Shown: positions 55,471-64,000 of the stretch, piece after piece
Position numbering within the stretch: position 1 is the first letter of the stretch
How the letters are laid out: the number at the start of each line of letters is the position of its first letter
Assembly (NCBI GenBank): GCA_022616055.1
Contig: JAKEFM010000115.1
Location: forward strand, 1 to 64,000
DNA: 64,000 nt
Origin: Planctomycetota bacterium
Lineage (GTDB): Bacteria > Planctomycetota > UBA1135 > JAKEFM01
Direction: 5' to 3'
Program-made: the position numbers and the translations under genes
The notes under the pieces: model-generated
Seen by the model: the letters and a program-made list of their open reading frames with translations, nothing else
Told to the model about the DNA's origin: nothing
Database searches by the model: none

Positions 55471-55794
55471 ATGGCGCCGTTCGTCCGAACCGAACATCCG
55501 CACGTGGTCCGGGAGCGCGGACCTGGATTGCGCTCGGCCGTGGTCCGGGGAACGCGCGTCCATGTCCGGGCGATCGTCGGGTACTGGAAGCAGGGGCTTT
55601 CGGTCGAGGGGATCCTCGACGCCCTCCCCCACCTCTCTCCCTCGCAGGTGCTGGACGCGCTCTCCTACTACCACGACCACCGGGCGGACATCGAGCGCGA
55701 GATCCGAGAGAACTCGATCGCGCGCGTCCTGCGCCGTCGCGGGCTGAAGATGGAACGGAACGGGCGCATCGTGAGGAAGCGGGCGGCCCGCTGA
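55471..55794 (+). CDS. DUF433 family antitoxin-like protein
   Basis: This 107-residue protein contains a typical DUF433 helix-turn-helix arrangement: RGTRVHVRAIVGYWKQGLSV, then EGILDALPHLSPSQVLDALS, then YYHDHRADIEREI. DUF433 proteins are VapB-type antitoxins that bind their own promoter. It lies four bases before the DUF5615 gene, which supports a toxin-antitoxin pair. TACCCT lies 10 bases upstream of the ATG. Confidence 0.88.
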   Translation: MAPFVRTEHPHVVRERGPGLRSAVVRGTRVHVRAIVGYWKQGLSVEGILDALPHLSPSQVLDALSYYHDHRADIEREIRENSIARVLRRRGLKMERNGRIVRKRAAR

Positions 55795-55797
55795 CGG

Positions 55798-56160
55798 GTG
55801 CCCCCTCCTCCGTTCGCGCGCTTGGCGCTGGACGAGGACGTCCACGCCCGGCTCGCGAGGGCGCTGCGCGCGCGTGGCCACGACGTCGTCGCGCTCGTCG
55901 AGGAAGATCGACTCGGCTGCTCGGACGAGGAGAACCTGCGATGGGCGGCTCGTGTCGACCGGACGATCGTGACGTTCGACGTCTCCGACTTCGCCACCCT
56001 GCACGACTCCTTTCTCCGGAGGGGGGAACCCCACGCGGGAATCCTCCTCTCGGTTCAGCTGCCGATCGGCGAGTTGAAGGAGCGACTCCTCCGTTTCCTA
56101 CGGCGATGGAGTGCCGAGGATCTCCGTAACCAACTCCTCTGGCTCGGGAGGATCCCCTGA
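55798..56160 (+). CDS. DUF5615 family PIN-like toxin
   Basis: This 120-residue protein, from GTG 55798, starts LALDEDVHARLARALRARGH, the DUF5615 PIN-like pattern with the first acidic pair (DED). Other acids are in DEENLRWAA and TFDVSDFATLHD. PIN-like toxins cleave RNA. The pair with DUF433 is a standard TA operon. It is convergent with smc. Confidence 0.88.
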   Translation: MPPPPFARLALDEDVHARLARALRARGHDVVALVEEDRLGCSDEENLRWAARVDRTIVTFDVSDFATLHDSFLRRGEPHAGILLSVQLPIGELKERLLRFLRRWSAEDLRNQLLWLGRIP

Positions 56161-56224
56161 GGCGCCGGGCTCCCGGGGGCACACTCCATCCGTGGGGTCC
56201 GTGTCGGGACGGGAAGTAACCCGG

Positions 56225-59200
56225 CTATGAGGCGGGCGTCCCGGCTCCCTTCGCCGCGGACTCCTCCGCGCGGGGAGCCGGGACGAGCTCCGCCGCCGGG
56301 GCGGGCTCCTCCGCGAAGCGCTCCGCCTCCTCGAGCTCGACGGCGACGACCTTGCTCACGCCGTTCTCCTCCATCGTGACGCCGAAGAGGGTCGCGCAGT
56401 CGGCCATCGACCGGCGGTTGTGGGTGACGAGGAGGAACTGGGTGTCGGCGGTGTACTCGCGCAGGAGGCCGAGGAAGCGCTCGACGTTCGCGTCGTCGAG
56501 GGCCGCGTCGACCTCGTCGAGGAGGCAGAAGGGGGAGGGCTTCGCGCGGAAGAGGGCGAAGAGGAGGGCGATCGCCGTGAGGGTGCGCTCCCCTCCCGAG
56601 AGGAGCTCGATCGAGCGCAGCTCCTTGCCCGGCGGCCGCGCGACGATCGAGATCCCCGCCTCGAGGAGGTCGACCCCCTCCTCGAGGGAGACCTCCGCCT
56701 TCCCGCCGCGGAAGAGCTGGCGGAAGACCGTGGAGAAGTTCTCCTGCACCGCCTTGAAGGTCTCCTCGAACCGCTCGCGGCTCTCGACGTCGAGCCGGCG
56801 CACCCCCTCGCGGAGCGAGGTGCGCGCCGCCTCGAGGTCGGCCTTCTGCGCGGAGAGCTCCCCGTGCCGGGCCTCGGCCTCCTCGAGCTCGCGGACCGCC
56901 TCGAGGTTCACCGGGCCGAAGCGCTCGATCTTCGCGCGGGCCTCCCCGATCTCCGACTCGACGCGGGGGGCGTCGAACGCGGGGTCGGGGACGAACTCCC
57001 TCGCGCTCGCCTCGAGGTCGACCCCGTAGTCGTCGAGGATCCGGCGGGCGGATTCCCCCCGCTCGAGGGAGAGCTTCTGCTCCCGCAGGCGCGCCTCGCC
57101 GAGGCCGGAGGCCACCTCCTCGAGCTCCTCCGTCCGCCGCTCCGCCCGCGCCCGCGCCTCCTTCGCGTGCTCCCGCGCCTCCGCCTCGCGGGTGGCGAGG
57201 AGCGCCCCCTTCGCCTCGAGGTCCGCCCGGCCCGAGCGCGCGGCCTCCGCGCGGCGCTCGAGGTCGGCCGCCTCGGCGAGGGAGGCCCCCTCCCGCGCGC
57301 GCGCCTCCTCGATCTCGCCGCGGATCCGGTCCGAGTCCTCGCGGGCGCCGGCGAGCGCGGCGCGGGCGGCCTCGAGCCGGCCGGCGAGCGCCCGGCTCTG
57401 CTCGACCTCGCGGGCGAGGGCGACGCGGGCGTCGTTCTCGGCGGAGGTCGCCTCCTCGCGCTCGCGGTCCCGCTCGCGCCGCTCCGCCTCGGCCGTCCTC
57501 GAGGCCTCCTCGAGCGCGACGATCGCCGACTCGCACCGGGTCGACTCGCGCGCGGCCTCCTCGAGGGAGCGCCCGAGCCCGGCCGCTTCCTCCCGCAGCG
57601 CCCGGACCTCCTCCGCGACGGCGGCGCGCTCCCGGCCGATCTCCTCGCGACGGCGCTCCCCCACCTCCTGGCGGGCCTCGAGGCCGACGACCTCGCGGTC
57701 GGCCTCCGTCGCGAGCCCGGAGAGGTGCTCGAGGGAGTCCCGCTCCGCCGCCAGCGCTTCGCCCGCCTCCCGCTCGGCCCGGCGACGGGCCTCGAGATCG
57801 GCGTCGGAGGTACGGAGGGTCGCCTCGAGCTCCTCCCGGGCCGCGCGCCGGACGAGGAGGTCCCCGCCCTTCGGCCCCCCTCCCGAGACGAAGCCGCGTC
57901 CGGCCACGTCCCCCGCCCGCGTCACGAACCGCAGGTGGGGATGGCGGGCCGCGAGGCGCAGGGCGTCGTCGGACGACCGGACGAGGAAGACGTCCCCGAG
58001 GAGGGTCTCGAGGAGGCGCGAGACGGGGGCCTGCGGCCGGACCCGCTCGAGGAGGCGTCCCTCGACCCCTTCCTCCCGCAGCTGCGGCGGGACGGGAGGG
58101 CGCTCGGCCCACTCGGAGACGGCGAGGGTCGCGCGTCCCTGGCCGCGATCGCGCAGCCACTTCAGGGCCGCCGCCGCCCCTTCGGTGCGCTCGACGAGGA
58201 GGGCATGGACGTGGGGCCCGAGGACGGCCTCGAGGGCCGGGGCGAGGGAGGGCTCGACCGCCAGCCGGTCCGCGAGGAGGCCCGGGATCTCCGGGAGCCC
58301 CGCGGCAAGGAGGGCCCGGGCTCCCTCCTCCACCCCTTCCTTCGCCTCCTCGAGCGCCCGCAGCGTCTCGAGGCGCGCCACGTGGGCGGCGCGCTGGGAT
58401 TCCGCGGAGCGGACGGCCTCCTCGAGGGCGAGGAGGGAGGCCTCGAGCTCCTTCACGCGGGCGGCCGCCCCTTCGCGGTCGGCCGCGAGCCCCTCGCGCT
58501 TTCCCGCGGCTCCGGCGACGGCCCCCTCGAGCTCCCTCCCCTCCCGCTCGGCCGCGCCGAGGGTCGCGGCGAGCTCCTCCTCGTGGGAGAGGGCGCGAGT
58601 GAGCAGGGCCTCGCAGGCGCGGCGGTCGGCCTCGGCCTGCGTGAGGCGGTTGCGCGCCGCGGCGCGCTCGTGCATCGCCCCGAGGAGCCTCTCGCTCGAG
58701 GCGGCGCAGGCGCGCTCGGCCTCGCGGAACCGCCGGTGGACCTCGCGCAGCCTCTCCTCGCACGCGGCGAGCGCGGCCTCGGCGGCCTGGCGGCGGAAGG
58801 CGCCCCCGCTCGCCTCCGAGGCGAGGGAGCCCTCCTCCTCCGAGAGAGCGAGGGCGCGCCGCTCCGTCTCCTCGAGGCCCTTGGACCCGGCCGCCGCCGC
58901 GCGCTGCGCGTCCTCTCCGCGCGCCCGCGCGGCGGCGGACCGCTCGAGCCCCACCTTCTCCTCCTCCCGCAAACCCGCGATCTCCTCGGCGAGGCGGGCG
59001 GACTGGGCGGAGGCGTCCTGCGCCTCGGTCTCGCGGGTGCGCGCCTCCCCCTCCGCCTCCGCGCGCAGCGCGCGGCAGGCCTCGGCGCGGGCCTCGAGGT
59101 CGGAGAGCGCCGAGCGGGCGGCGCGGAGGTCCTCCTCCGAGCGGGCGCGCGCGTGGAGGGCGAGGGCGAGGCGCATCTCCCGGAGCGCCTTCACCTGCTC

Positions 59201-59848
59201 CTCGTAGCGGCGCGCCTTCCCCGCCTGGATCTTGAGGGAGCGGACCCGGGTCTCGAGCTCGCCGAGGAGGTCGGCGAGGCGCGTGAGGTCGAGCTCGACC
59301 TGCTCGATCTTCCGCAGCGCTTCGCGGCGGCGCGCGCGGAAGCGCGAGATCCCCGCCGCCTCCTCGAAGACCGAGCGCCTCTCCTGGGGGTCCACGGAGA
59401 GGAGGGCATCGATCCGCCCCTGCTCCATCGCGGAGTAGCCCCGCACCCCGAGCCCCGTGTCGAAGAGGAAGTCGCGGACGTCCTTGAGGCGCACGGCCCG
59501 GCCGTTCAGGAGGTACTCGCTCTCCCCCGTCCGGAAGAGGCGGCGCGTCACGGAGGCCTCGGATCGCCCCTCGGGGAGCCGCCCCCCCTCGTCCTCGAAG
59601 ACGACGCAGACCTCGGCGAGGCCGAGGGGAGGGCGCCCCTCCGTCCCCTTGAAGAGGACGTCGGCCATCTCCTCGCCCCGCAGCGCCCCGGGGCGCTGCT
59701 CGCCGAGGACCCAGCGGACGGCGTCGATGACGTTGCTCTTGCCGCAGCCGTTGGGTCCGACGAGGCCGGTGAGACCCGGTCCGAACCCGAACTCCGCGCG
59801 CTCCGCGAAGGACTTGAAACCGAGAAGATCGAGACGCTTGAGTCGCAT
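56225..59848 (-). CDS. smc: Chromosome segregation ATPase SMC
   Basis: This 1207-residue protein is of usual SMC length. Walker A is GPNGCGKSN (31-39). Two long coiled coils flank a hinge (about 515-660). The signature LSGGE (1083-1087) and Walker B CLLDEVDAALDD (around 1111) are intact. SMC condenses chromosomes with ScpA and ScpB, which are not in the window. ATG 59848 immediately follows the TGA of the NrdD-like gene, so it is translated from the yidC-nrdR transcript. Confidence 0.97.
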   Translation of the reverse strand: MRLKRLDLLGFKSFAERAEFGFGPGLTGLVGPNGCGKSNVIDAVRWVLGEQRPGALRGEEMADVLFKGTEGRPPLGLAEVCVVFEDEGGRLPEGRSEASVTRRLFRTGESEYLLNGRAVRLKDVRDFLFDTGLGVRGYSAMEQGRIDALLSVDPQERRSVFEEAAGISRFRARRREALRKIEQVELDLTRLADLLGELETRVRSLKIQAGKARRYEEQVKALREMRLALALHARARSEEDLRAARSALSDLEARAEACRALRAEAEGEARTRETEAQDASAQSARLAEEIAGLREEEKVGLERSAAARARGEDAQRAAAAGSKGLEETERRALALSEEEGSLASEASGGAFRRQAAEAALAACEERLREVHRRFREAERACAASSERLLGAMHERAAARNRLTQAEADRRACEALLTRALSHEEELAATLGAAEREGRELEGAVAGAAGKREGLAADREGAAARVKELEASLLALEEAVRSAESQRAAHVARLETLRALEEAKEGVEEGARALLAAGLPEIPGLLADRLAVEPSLAPALEAVLGPHVHALLVERTEGAAAALKWLRDRGQGRATLAVSEWAERPPVPPQLREEGVEGRLLERVRPQAPVSRLLETLLGDVFLVRSSDDALRLAARHPHLRFVTRAGDVAGRGFVSGGGPKGGDLLVRRAAREELEATLRTSDADLEARRRAEREAGEALAAERDSLEHLSGLATEADREVVGLEARQEVGERRREEIGRERAAVAEEVRALREEAAGLGRSLEEAARESTRCESAIVALEEASRTAEAERRERDREREEATSAENDARVALAREVEQSRALAGRLEAARAALAGAREDSDRIRGEIEEARAREGASLAEAADLERRAEAARSGRADLEAKGALLATREAEAREHAKEARARAERRTEELEEVASGLGEARLREQKLSLERGESARRILDDYGVDLEASAREFVPDPAFDAPRVESEIGEARAKIERFGPVNLEAVRELEEAEARHGELSAQKADLEAARTSLREGVRRLDVESRERFEETFKAVQENFSTVFRQLFRGGKAEVSLEEGVDLLEAGISIVARPPGKELRSIELLSGGERTLTAIALLFALFRAKPSPFCLLDEVDAALDDANVERFLGLLREYTADTQFLLVTHNRRSMADCATLFGVTMEENGVSKVVAVELEEAERFAEEPAPAAELVPAPRAEESAAKGAGTPAS

Positions 59849-61789
59849 TCAGGGACCGCTCCCCGCGCGCAGGGACTCGTCCCCGCACCGGGAGAGGACC
59901 GCGTCGGGCTCCCGACGGCCGCGGTCGAAGTCCAGGAGGAACCGGGCGGGCGTCCCTCCACGCCCGTCCGGGTAGGGGACGGCGCCCGAGGGGAGGGCGG
60001 AGGCGAGCACCCCCGCTCCGGCCCCCGGGCTCGGCCCCGGGGTCGTCCATCCGTCGCTGTAGCGGACCGCCTCCCCTGAGACGAACTCCGCCGAGGCGGG
60101 GACGTCCTTGGCGTCGATCCCCTCGAAGCGCGCGCGCGCGACGGGGGAGGGGGAGAGGTCGAGGAACGCGGCGAGCCCGCGCTCCCTCCCCTTCGCCCGG
60201 ACGCCGTCGGCCATGGCCCCGACGAGCGTCCGCGCGAGGCGCGGATCGAACTCCCCGCCGCACGCGTAGCGCGCGCACTCGAGGAGCCCCGTCACGCCGA
60301 CGGCGAAGGCCGGCCGTCCCGGCGGGAGGCCCGTCCCCCGCGCCGGGGCGGTCGCCGCGAGGAACTCGCGCGCGGCGCAGGCGGCCTCGAGGGCCCCGTC
60401 GAGGAGGAGGAACGCCTCCTCGAGGATCCCCCCCTCGTTCCACCGCCCGGCCTTGTAGGCGAGGCGCGGGAGATTCAGCACCGCGACGGTCGTCCCGAGG
60501 ACGACGGGCATCCGCCGCTCCTCCCCGAACCGGCGCACGCCCCGCGCCGCGAACCGCTCCTCGGGGGAATCCCAGGCGAGGAGGATCCTCGGGGCGAGGG
60601 AGGCGGGGGGCGCACCCTCTCCCTCCGCGGGCCAGGGCTCCTCGCGGTGCAGGAGGAAGGCGGGGGGATGCGGGATCGGGAGCGCCGCCTCGAGGAGGGC
60701 GCGGCCGAAGCCGACCGAGGGGTCCGCGACGTGGAGCGCGACCTCCCCCCGCGCCGCCGAGGCGACCTGGCCGACCGTGACGAGGAGGGCGCGGGCGACG
60801 GCGGGACGCTCGGAGTCGGCCACCCCCCGGAACGCCTCCTCGAGGTCCTCGACCGCCACGCACCCCGACACCGCGCGCAGGGCGCCGGCGAGGAGGAAGC
60901 CCAGGTCCTCGACGAGGGCGAGCGGGCTCGCCGGCCGCGGGCGATCGCCGAGGGAGGCGAACGCCCCCTCCGCCGCCGCCGTCGCGAGGACCCCCGCGCC
61001 GCCGAAGCGGTGCGGGGAGGCGGCCCCTTCGAGGTGGAGGTCGCCGGCGAGGTGGCGGTCGACGACGGAGGCGGGGAAGACCTCCTCGAGCGCGAAGCGG
61101 GCGAGCACGCTGCCGGCCACGGTCCGCTCGGCCTCCCCCCCCGGGGCGCGGAGCACCCCCTCGTCGCTCGAGAACCCGGTCTTGAGGAACCGGGCGAGGT
61201 CGTACTTCGGCCACCCGACGAGGCTCTGGCGCCGGAGTTTCGCCCCGAGGCCGAGGGAGAAGAGCTCGTTGTCGACCAGCTCGCGCAGGAGCGCGGTCGA
61301 GATCCGCGTGAGGCCCGAGGCGAAGACCCGGTCCTCCACCCGCGAGGCGACGGTCTCGGCGACCTCGCGCGGGAGGTCCGCCTCCATCATCAGGGCGGCC
61401 ACGATCTTCCCCTTGCTCCACGACCGGAGGGCCCCCCCGGTCGGGGGGTGGACGGCGGGGGCGGCGCGCCCCTCCGGGTCCTTGCGGACGGCGAGGGCCT
61501 CGCGCACCTGCGCGCGCTTGTCGCGGTAGAGGATGTAGGCCTTCGCGACGGCCGCGTGCCCCGTCTCCATCAGGACGCGCTCGACGAGGTCCTGGATCTC
61601 CTCGATGTGCGGGGGGCCCGGGCCGCGGCGGGAGAGGGCGACCCCGACGACCTCCGCCAGCTCGGCGGCGAGGCGGCGGTCGCTCCCCCCCGTGGCGCGG
61701 ATCGCCTTGAAGATCGCCTCCGCGATCTTGCGGGCGTCGAACGGGACCTCCCGCCCGTCGCGCTTGCGGACGCGTCGGGGGAGGTTCAC
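59849..61789 (-). CDS. ATP-cone domain protein with divergent NrdD-like (class III RNR) domain
   Basis: This 646-residue protein has an ATP-cone at residues 1-95 ([38 protein letters not shown]), a second cone-like stretch (about 110-190) and a divergent NrdD-like region ([38 protein letters not shown]). The glycyl-radical motif (RVCGYxG type) is missing, as are the C-terminal CxxC zinc pairs; the C-terminus is short and ends in a Gly/Arg tail. It therefore cannot be a normal NrdD, and may be a regulator or a pseudo-enzyme. GTG 61789 overlaps the nrdR stop (GTGA), so it belongs to the NrdR transcript. Confidence 0.7.
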   Translation of the reverse strand: MNLPRRVRKRDGREVPFDARKIAEAIFKAIRATGGSDRRLAAELAEVVGVALSRRGPGPPHIEEIQDLVERVLMETGHAAVAKAYILYRDKRAQVREALAVRKDPEGRAAPAVHPPTGGALRSWSKGKIVAALMMEADLPREVAETVASRVEDRVFASGLTRISTALLRELVDNELFSLGLGAKLRRQSLVGWPKYDLARFLKTGFSSDEGVLRAPGGEAERTVAGSVLARFALEEVFPASVVDRHLAGDLHLEGAASPHRFGGAGVLATAAAEGAFASLGDRPRPASPLALVEDLGFLLAGALRAVSGCVAVEDLEEAFRGVADSERPAVARALLVTVGQVASAARGEVALHVADPSVGFGRALLEAALPIPHPPAFLLHREEPWPAEGEGAPPASLAPRILLAWDSPEERFAARGVRRFGEERRMPVVLGTTVAVLNLPRLAYKAGRWNEGGILEEAFLLLDGALEAACAAREFLAATAPARGTGLPPGRPAFAVGVTGLLECARYACGGEFDPRLARTLVGAMADGVRAKGRERGLAAFLDLSPSPVARARFEGIDAKDVPASAEFVSGEAVRYSDGWTTPGPSPGAGAGVLASALPSGAVPYPDGRGGTPARFLLDFDRGRREPDAVLSRCGDESLRAGSGP

Positions 61790-62244
61790 GGCCGGCGCTC
61801 GAGCATGGGGCGCAGCTCCTGGAGGAACTGGGTGACGTCCTTGAACTCCCGGTAGACGGAGGCGAACCGCACGTAGGCGACCTGGTCGAGGGTGCGCAGC
61901 TCCTGCATCACGAGGTCCCCGATGAAGGAGGTCGGGACCTCCCGGTCGAACTTCTCCGAGCAGCTCCGCTCGATCCGCGCGACGATCTCCTCGAGCTTCT
62001 CCTCGCTCAGGGGGCGCTTCTCGCAGGCGCGGCGCAGCCCCGCGAGGATCTTCGCCCGGTCGAAGGGCTCGCGGCGCCCGTCCTTCTTCACGACGCGGAG
62101 CGGGCTCTCCTCGAGCCGCTCGTAGGTGGTGTAGCGCCGGGAGCACTCGAGGCACTCCCGGCGACGGCGGATGGCGAATCCGTCGTTCGACGCGCGCGAG
62201 TCGATGACGCGGTCGTTGTCCTGCTTGCAGAAGGGACAGCGCAC
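61786..62244 (-). CDS. nrdR: Transcriptional repressor NrdR
   Basis: This 152-residue protein is canonical. The zinc ribbon has C3, C6, C31 and C34 ([30 protein letters not shown]). An ATP-cone covers about 49-140 ([20 protein letters not shown]). NrdR represses ribonucleotide reductase genes when dATP is high. GTG 62244 is the start. It is co-transcribed with the NrdD-like gene and lies 77 bases after yidC. Confidence 0.97.
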   Translation of the reverse strand: MRCPFCKQDNDRVIDSRASNDGFAIRRRRECLECSRRYTTYERLEESPLRVVKKDGRREPFDRAKILAGLRRACEKRPLSEEKLEEIVARIERSCSEKFDREVPTSFIGDLVMQELRTLDQVAYVRFASVYREFKDVTQFLQELRPMLERRP

Positions 62245-62321
62245 CCAGCGGGCGGGGGGAAGGGCGGGGAACCCCGATAGAGCAGGCGGCGGGGCCTGTC
62301 AAACCGAAATCGTGGCGGGAC

Positions 62322-64000
62322 CTAGCTCGTCGGGCGCACGGCGAGGCCCGTCTGCCGGCGGATGATCTTCGACTCGAGGATCCCGAGGGAGCTCGAGACG
62401 AGCCAGTAGAGGGAGAGCCCGGCGGGGTAGGTGTAGAACATGAAGCCGAAGAGGAAGGGGATGAACTGGAGGACCTTCATCTGGGCCGCCATCTGCGGAT
62501 CGGAGGGCTTCGGCGCCATCCGCTGCTGCAGCCACCAGACGACCATCATCGAGAGGGGGAGGACGTTCAGGTGCGTCCAGTGGAGCGGCCACGGGAGCGT
62601 GAAGCCGAAGGCGAGGGTCCGGTCCGGCTGCGAGAGGTCCTCGATCCAGAGGAAGGGGGCGTGCCGGAGGTCGTAGCCCACGCGCAGCGCCGAGAAGAGC
62701 CCGTACCAGACCGGGAGCTGGAGGAACATCAGCAGGCAGCCGAGGAACGGCGGGCGCAGTCCGTGCTCCTTGTAGAGCCTCCCCTGCGCCTCGTTGAACT
62801 TCCGGAAGTCGTTCTTGTACTTCCGCTTCAACTCCTCGAGCTGCGGCTGGAGCTTCCGCGCCTTCTCCGTGAACCGCGCCATCGAGACCTGCTGGTGGCG
62901 GTTCAGGGGGAAGAGGGCCGAGCGGACGAGGCAGGTGAGGAGCACGATCGAGGCCCCCCAGGAGGCCGTGATCGAGTGGAAGAGGCCGAGGATCCAGAGG
63001 ACGAGCCGGCTGATCCAGCCGAACATGCCGTAGTCGAGGGAGAGGACCTCCCGGTAGGTCGACTCGGCCTCGCGCAGGTCGGCGGGGCGCTTGGGGCCGA
63101 AGTAGACCTCGATCCGCTTCTCCTCGACCTCGCCGGGGGGCTTCACGTGGAAGGAGAGCCCGCACTCCGGCGCGAGGAGCCGCCGGGGCGCCTCCCCGGG
63201 CGCGTCGGGATCGACGAGGGGGAGCGCCCGGGCGAAGACGAACCGCGTCGGGGGGAGCGGCTTCGCGAGGACGGCGAAGTACTTGTTCATCGACCCCGCC
63301 CAGAGGACCTCCCCCGCGGGGAAGGGGCGGGGTCGTCCCCCCCCTTTCGGGTCCGCGACCATCTGCTCGGCCTCGAGCGAGTACCCCTCCTTCAGCGCCG
63401 CGACGGCGACCGGATCGGCGTAGAGCGAATCCCCGTAGGGGAAGATCGAGGAGGCGGGCGAGAAGGAGAGGGGGAGGTCCCGGCCGACGGCCGAGCGGTC
63501 CTCGTTCGCGAGGCGCAGGACGACCTCGACGGTGAAGGGCGCCTTCCCGGGCCGGAACTCCTTCTCGAAGGTCAGGCCGTTCGAGAGGGGGCAGCGCGCG
63601 AGGAGCGCCCCGTCGGAGGAGAGGGGGACGAACGCCCAGGGGACGGAGTCGAGCTCGAGGCCGAGCGAGCCCGCGTGGTCGCGCAGGCCGAAGGTCGCCG
63701 ACCCGCCGGCCGGAGCCCGGAGGATCGGGAGCCAGGTCGCGGGTTCCTCCGAGGACGTCCGCTCCGAGGCCGTGTCGGGGTAGAAGCCCTTGAGCCGCGC
63801 GTCCTTCGCGACCGCCCCCGTCCCCGAGAGGACGAGGCGCAGCTCCGGCGACTCGAGGAGGACGTCCCCGGAGGGGGCCTCGAGGGTCGAGCGCAGATAG
63901 GGGGCGCTCGCCGTCCGCGCGCCCTCCGGGGACGGGGCGGGGGCGGTGGCGGGGGCCGATTCGGGGCCCGATTCGACGCCAGGGGGGGCGGTCTGGGGCG
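62322..64000 (-). CDS. yidC: Membrane protein insertase YidC, 5' end beyond window edge
   Basis: The open frame runs from the stop at 62322 past the right edge of the window. The visible part is a periplasmic beta domain (TFGLRDHAGSLGLELDSVPW, LSNGLTFEKEFRPGKAPFT, LYADPVAVAALKEGYSLEAE) and the insertase core (FHSITASWGASIVLLTCLVR, RSALFPLNRHQQVSMA, YKNDFRKFNEAQGRLYKEHG, YTYPAGLSLYWLVSSSL). The P1 periplasmic domain identifies the Gram-negative type. An internal ATG at 63362 would miss most of the domain, so the true start is beyond 64000. YidC is the first gene of the yidC-nrdR-smc run seen here. Confidence 0.95.
   Translation of the reverse strand, partial: PQTAPPGVESGPESAPATAPAPSPEGARTASAPYLRSTLEAPSGDVLLESPELRLVLSGTGAVAKDARLKGFYPDTASERTSSEEPATWLPILRAPAGGSATFGLRDHAGSLGLELDSVPWAFVPLSSDGALLARCPLSNGLTFEKEFRPGKAPFTVEVVLRLANEDRSAVGRDLPLSFSPASSIFPYGDSLYADPVAVAALKEGYSLEAEQMVADPKGGGRPRPFPAGEVLWAGSMNKYFAVLAKPLPPTRFVFARALPLVDPDAPGEAPRRLLAPECGLSFHVKPPGEVEEKRIEVYFGPKRPADLREAESTYREVLSLDYGMFGWISRLVLWILGLFHSITASWGASIVLLTCLVRSALFPLNRHQQVSMARFTEKARKLQPQLEELKRKYKNDFRKFNEAQGRLYKEHGLRPPFLGCLLMFLQLPVWYGLFSALRVGYDLRHAPFLWIEDLSQPDRTLAFGFTLPWPLHWTHLNVLPLSMMVVWWLQQRMAPKPSDPQMAAQMKVLQFIPFLFGFMFYTYPAGLSLYWLVSSSLGILESKIIRRQTGLAVRPTS

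Overview
The window is 64 kb of very GC-rich bacterial DNA with densely packed genes in short co-directional runs. The mix suggests an uncultured, Gram-negative-type, Planctomycetota-like bacterium. It includes a Ser/Thr kinase fused to PDZ and formylglycine-generating-enzyme-like domains, an ECF sigma factor, many lipoproteins and large secreted proteins, GT-C and YfhO membrane proteins, the PrkA/DUF444/SpoVR module, and NrdR/SMC/YidC housekeeping genes. The phylum is my inference from gene content; there is no rRNA or other marker to confirm it. I see no tRNA, rRNA, CRISPR array or insertion sequence.

Layout. 1-3306 (-) is the N-terminal 1102 codons of an NdvB-type cyclic glucan synthase that runs off the left edge. 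3666-7710 holds the kinase fusion and a convergent sigma factor. 7711-9459 (-) carries a thioredoxin/beta-propeller gene with in-frame stops and a small HTH protein. 9749-16302 (+) is a run of secreted, membrane and peptidase genes. 16309-24531 (-) is a candidate RiPP-type locus: two paralogous Tat-exported proteins, a DUF692/MNIO oxidase, a small partner-like protein, a patatin, an SGNH hydrolase, and an M16 peptidase upstream. 24672-33047 has a beta-lactamase-fold hydrolase, an ORF6N protein, an M28-PDZ peptidase and two GT-C-like membrane proteins. 33106-38857 (+) is a translationally coupled run of two YfhO proteins and an MBL-fold nuclease. 38927-39935 (-) holds two lipoprotein genes, one with two in-frame UGA codons. 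40058-44041 has an Ig-like metalloprotease, a HEAT-type protein, a GT2 and a 35-residue membrane peptide. 44046-51361 (-) carries a Fe-S PD-(D/E)XK nuclease, PAP2, rhomboid and the SpoVR/DUF444/PrkA operon. 51421-56160 (+) has an M28 lipoprotein, two paralogous membrane proteins and a DUF433/DUF5615 toxin-antitoxin pair. 56225-64000 (-) reads yidC, nrdR, an ATP-cone NrdD-like gene, and smc.

Two observations stand out. First, two unrelated genes (8007-9152 and 38927-39583) contain in-frame UGA codons exactly where redox or metal-binding cysteines are expected, and each of the three UGAs is followed by a hairpin whose loop starts 17-18 nt downstream. That fits the general bacterial SECIS geometry, so both are candidate selenoproteins; one of them also has an unexplained in-frame UAG. 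Second, the MNIO gene sits directly after two 297-residue Tat-signal paralogues that share a conserved C-terminal two-cysteine motif, which looks like an uncharacterised MNIO substrate system.
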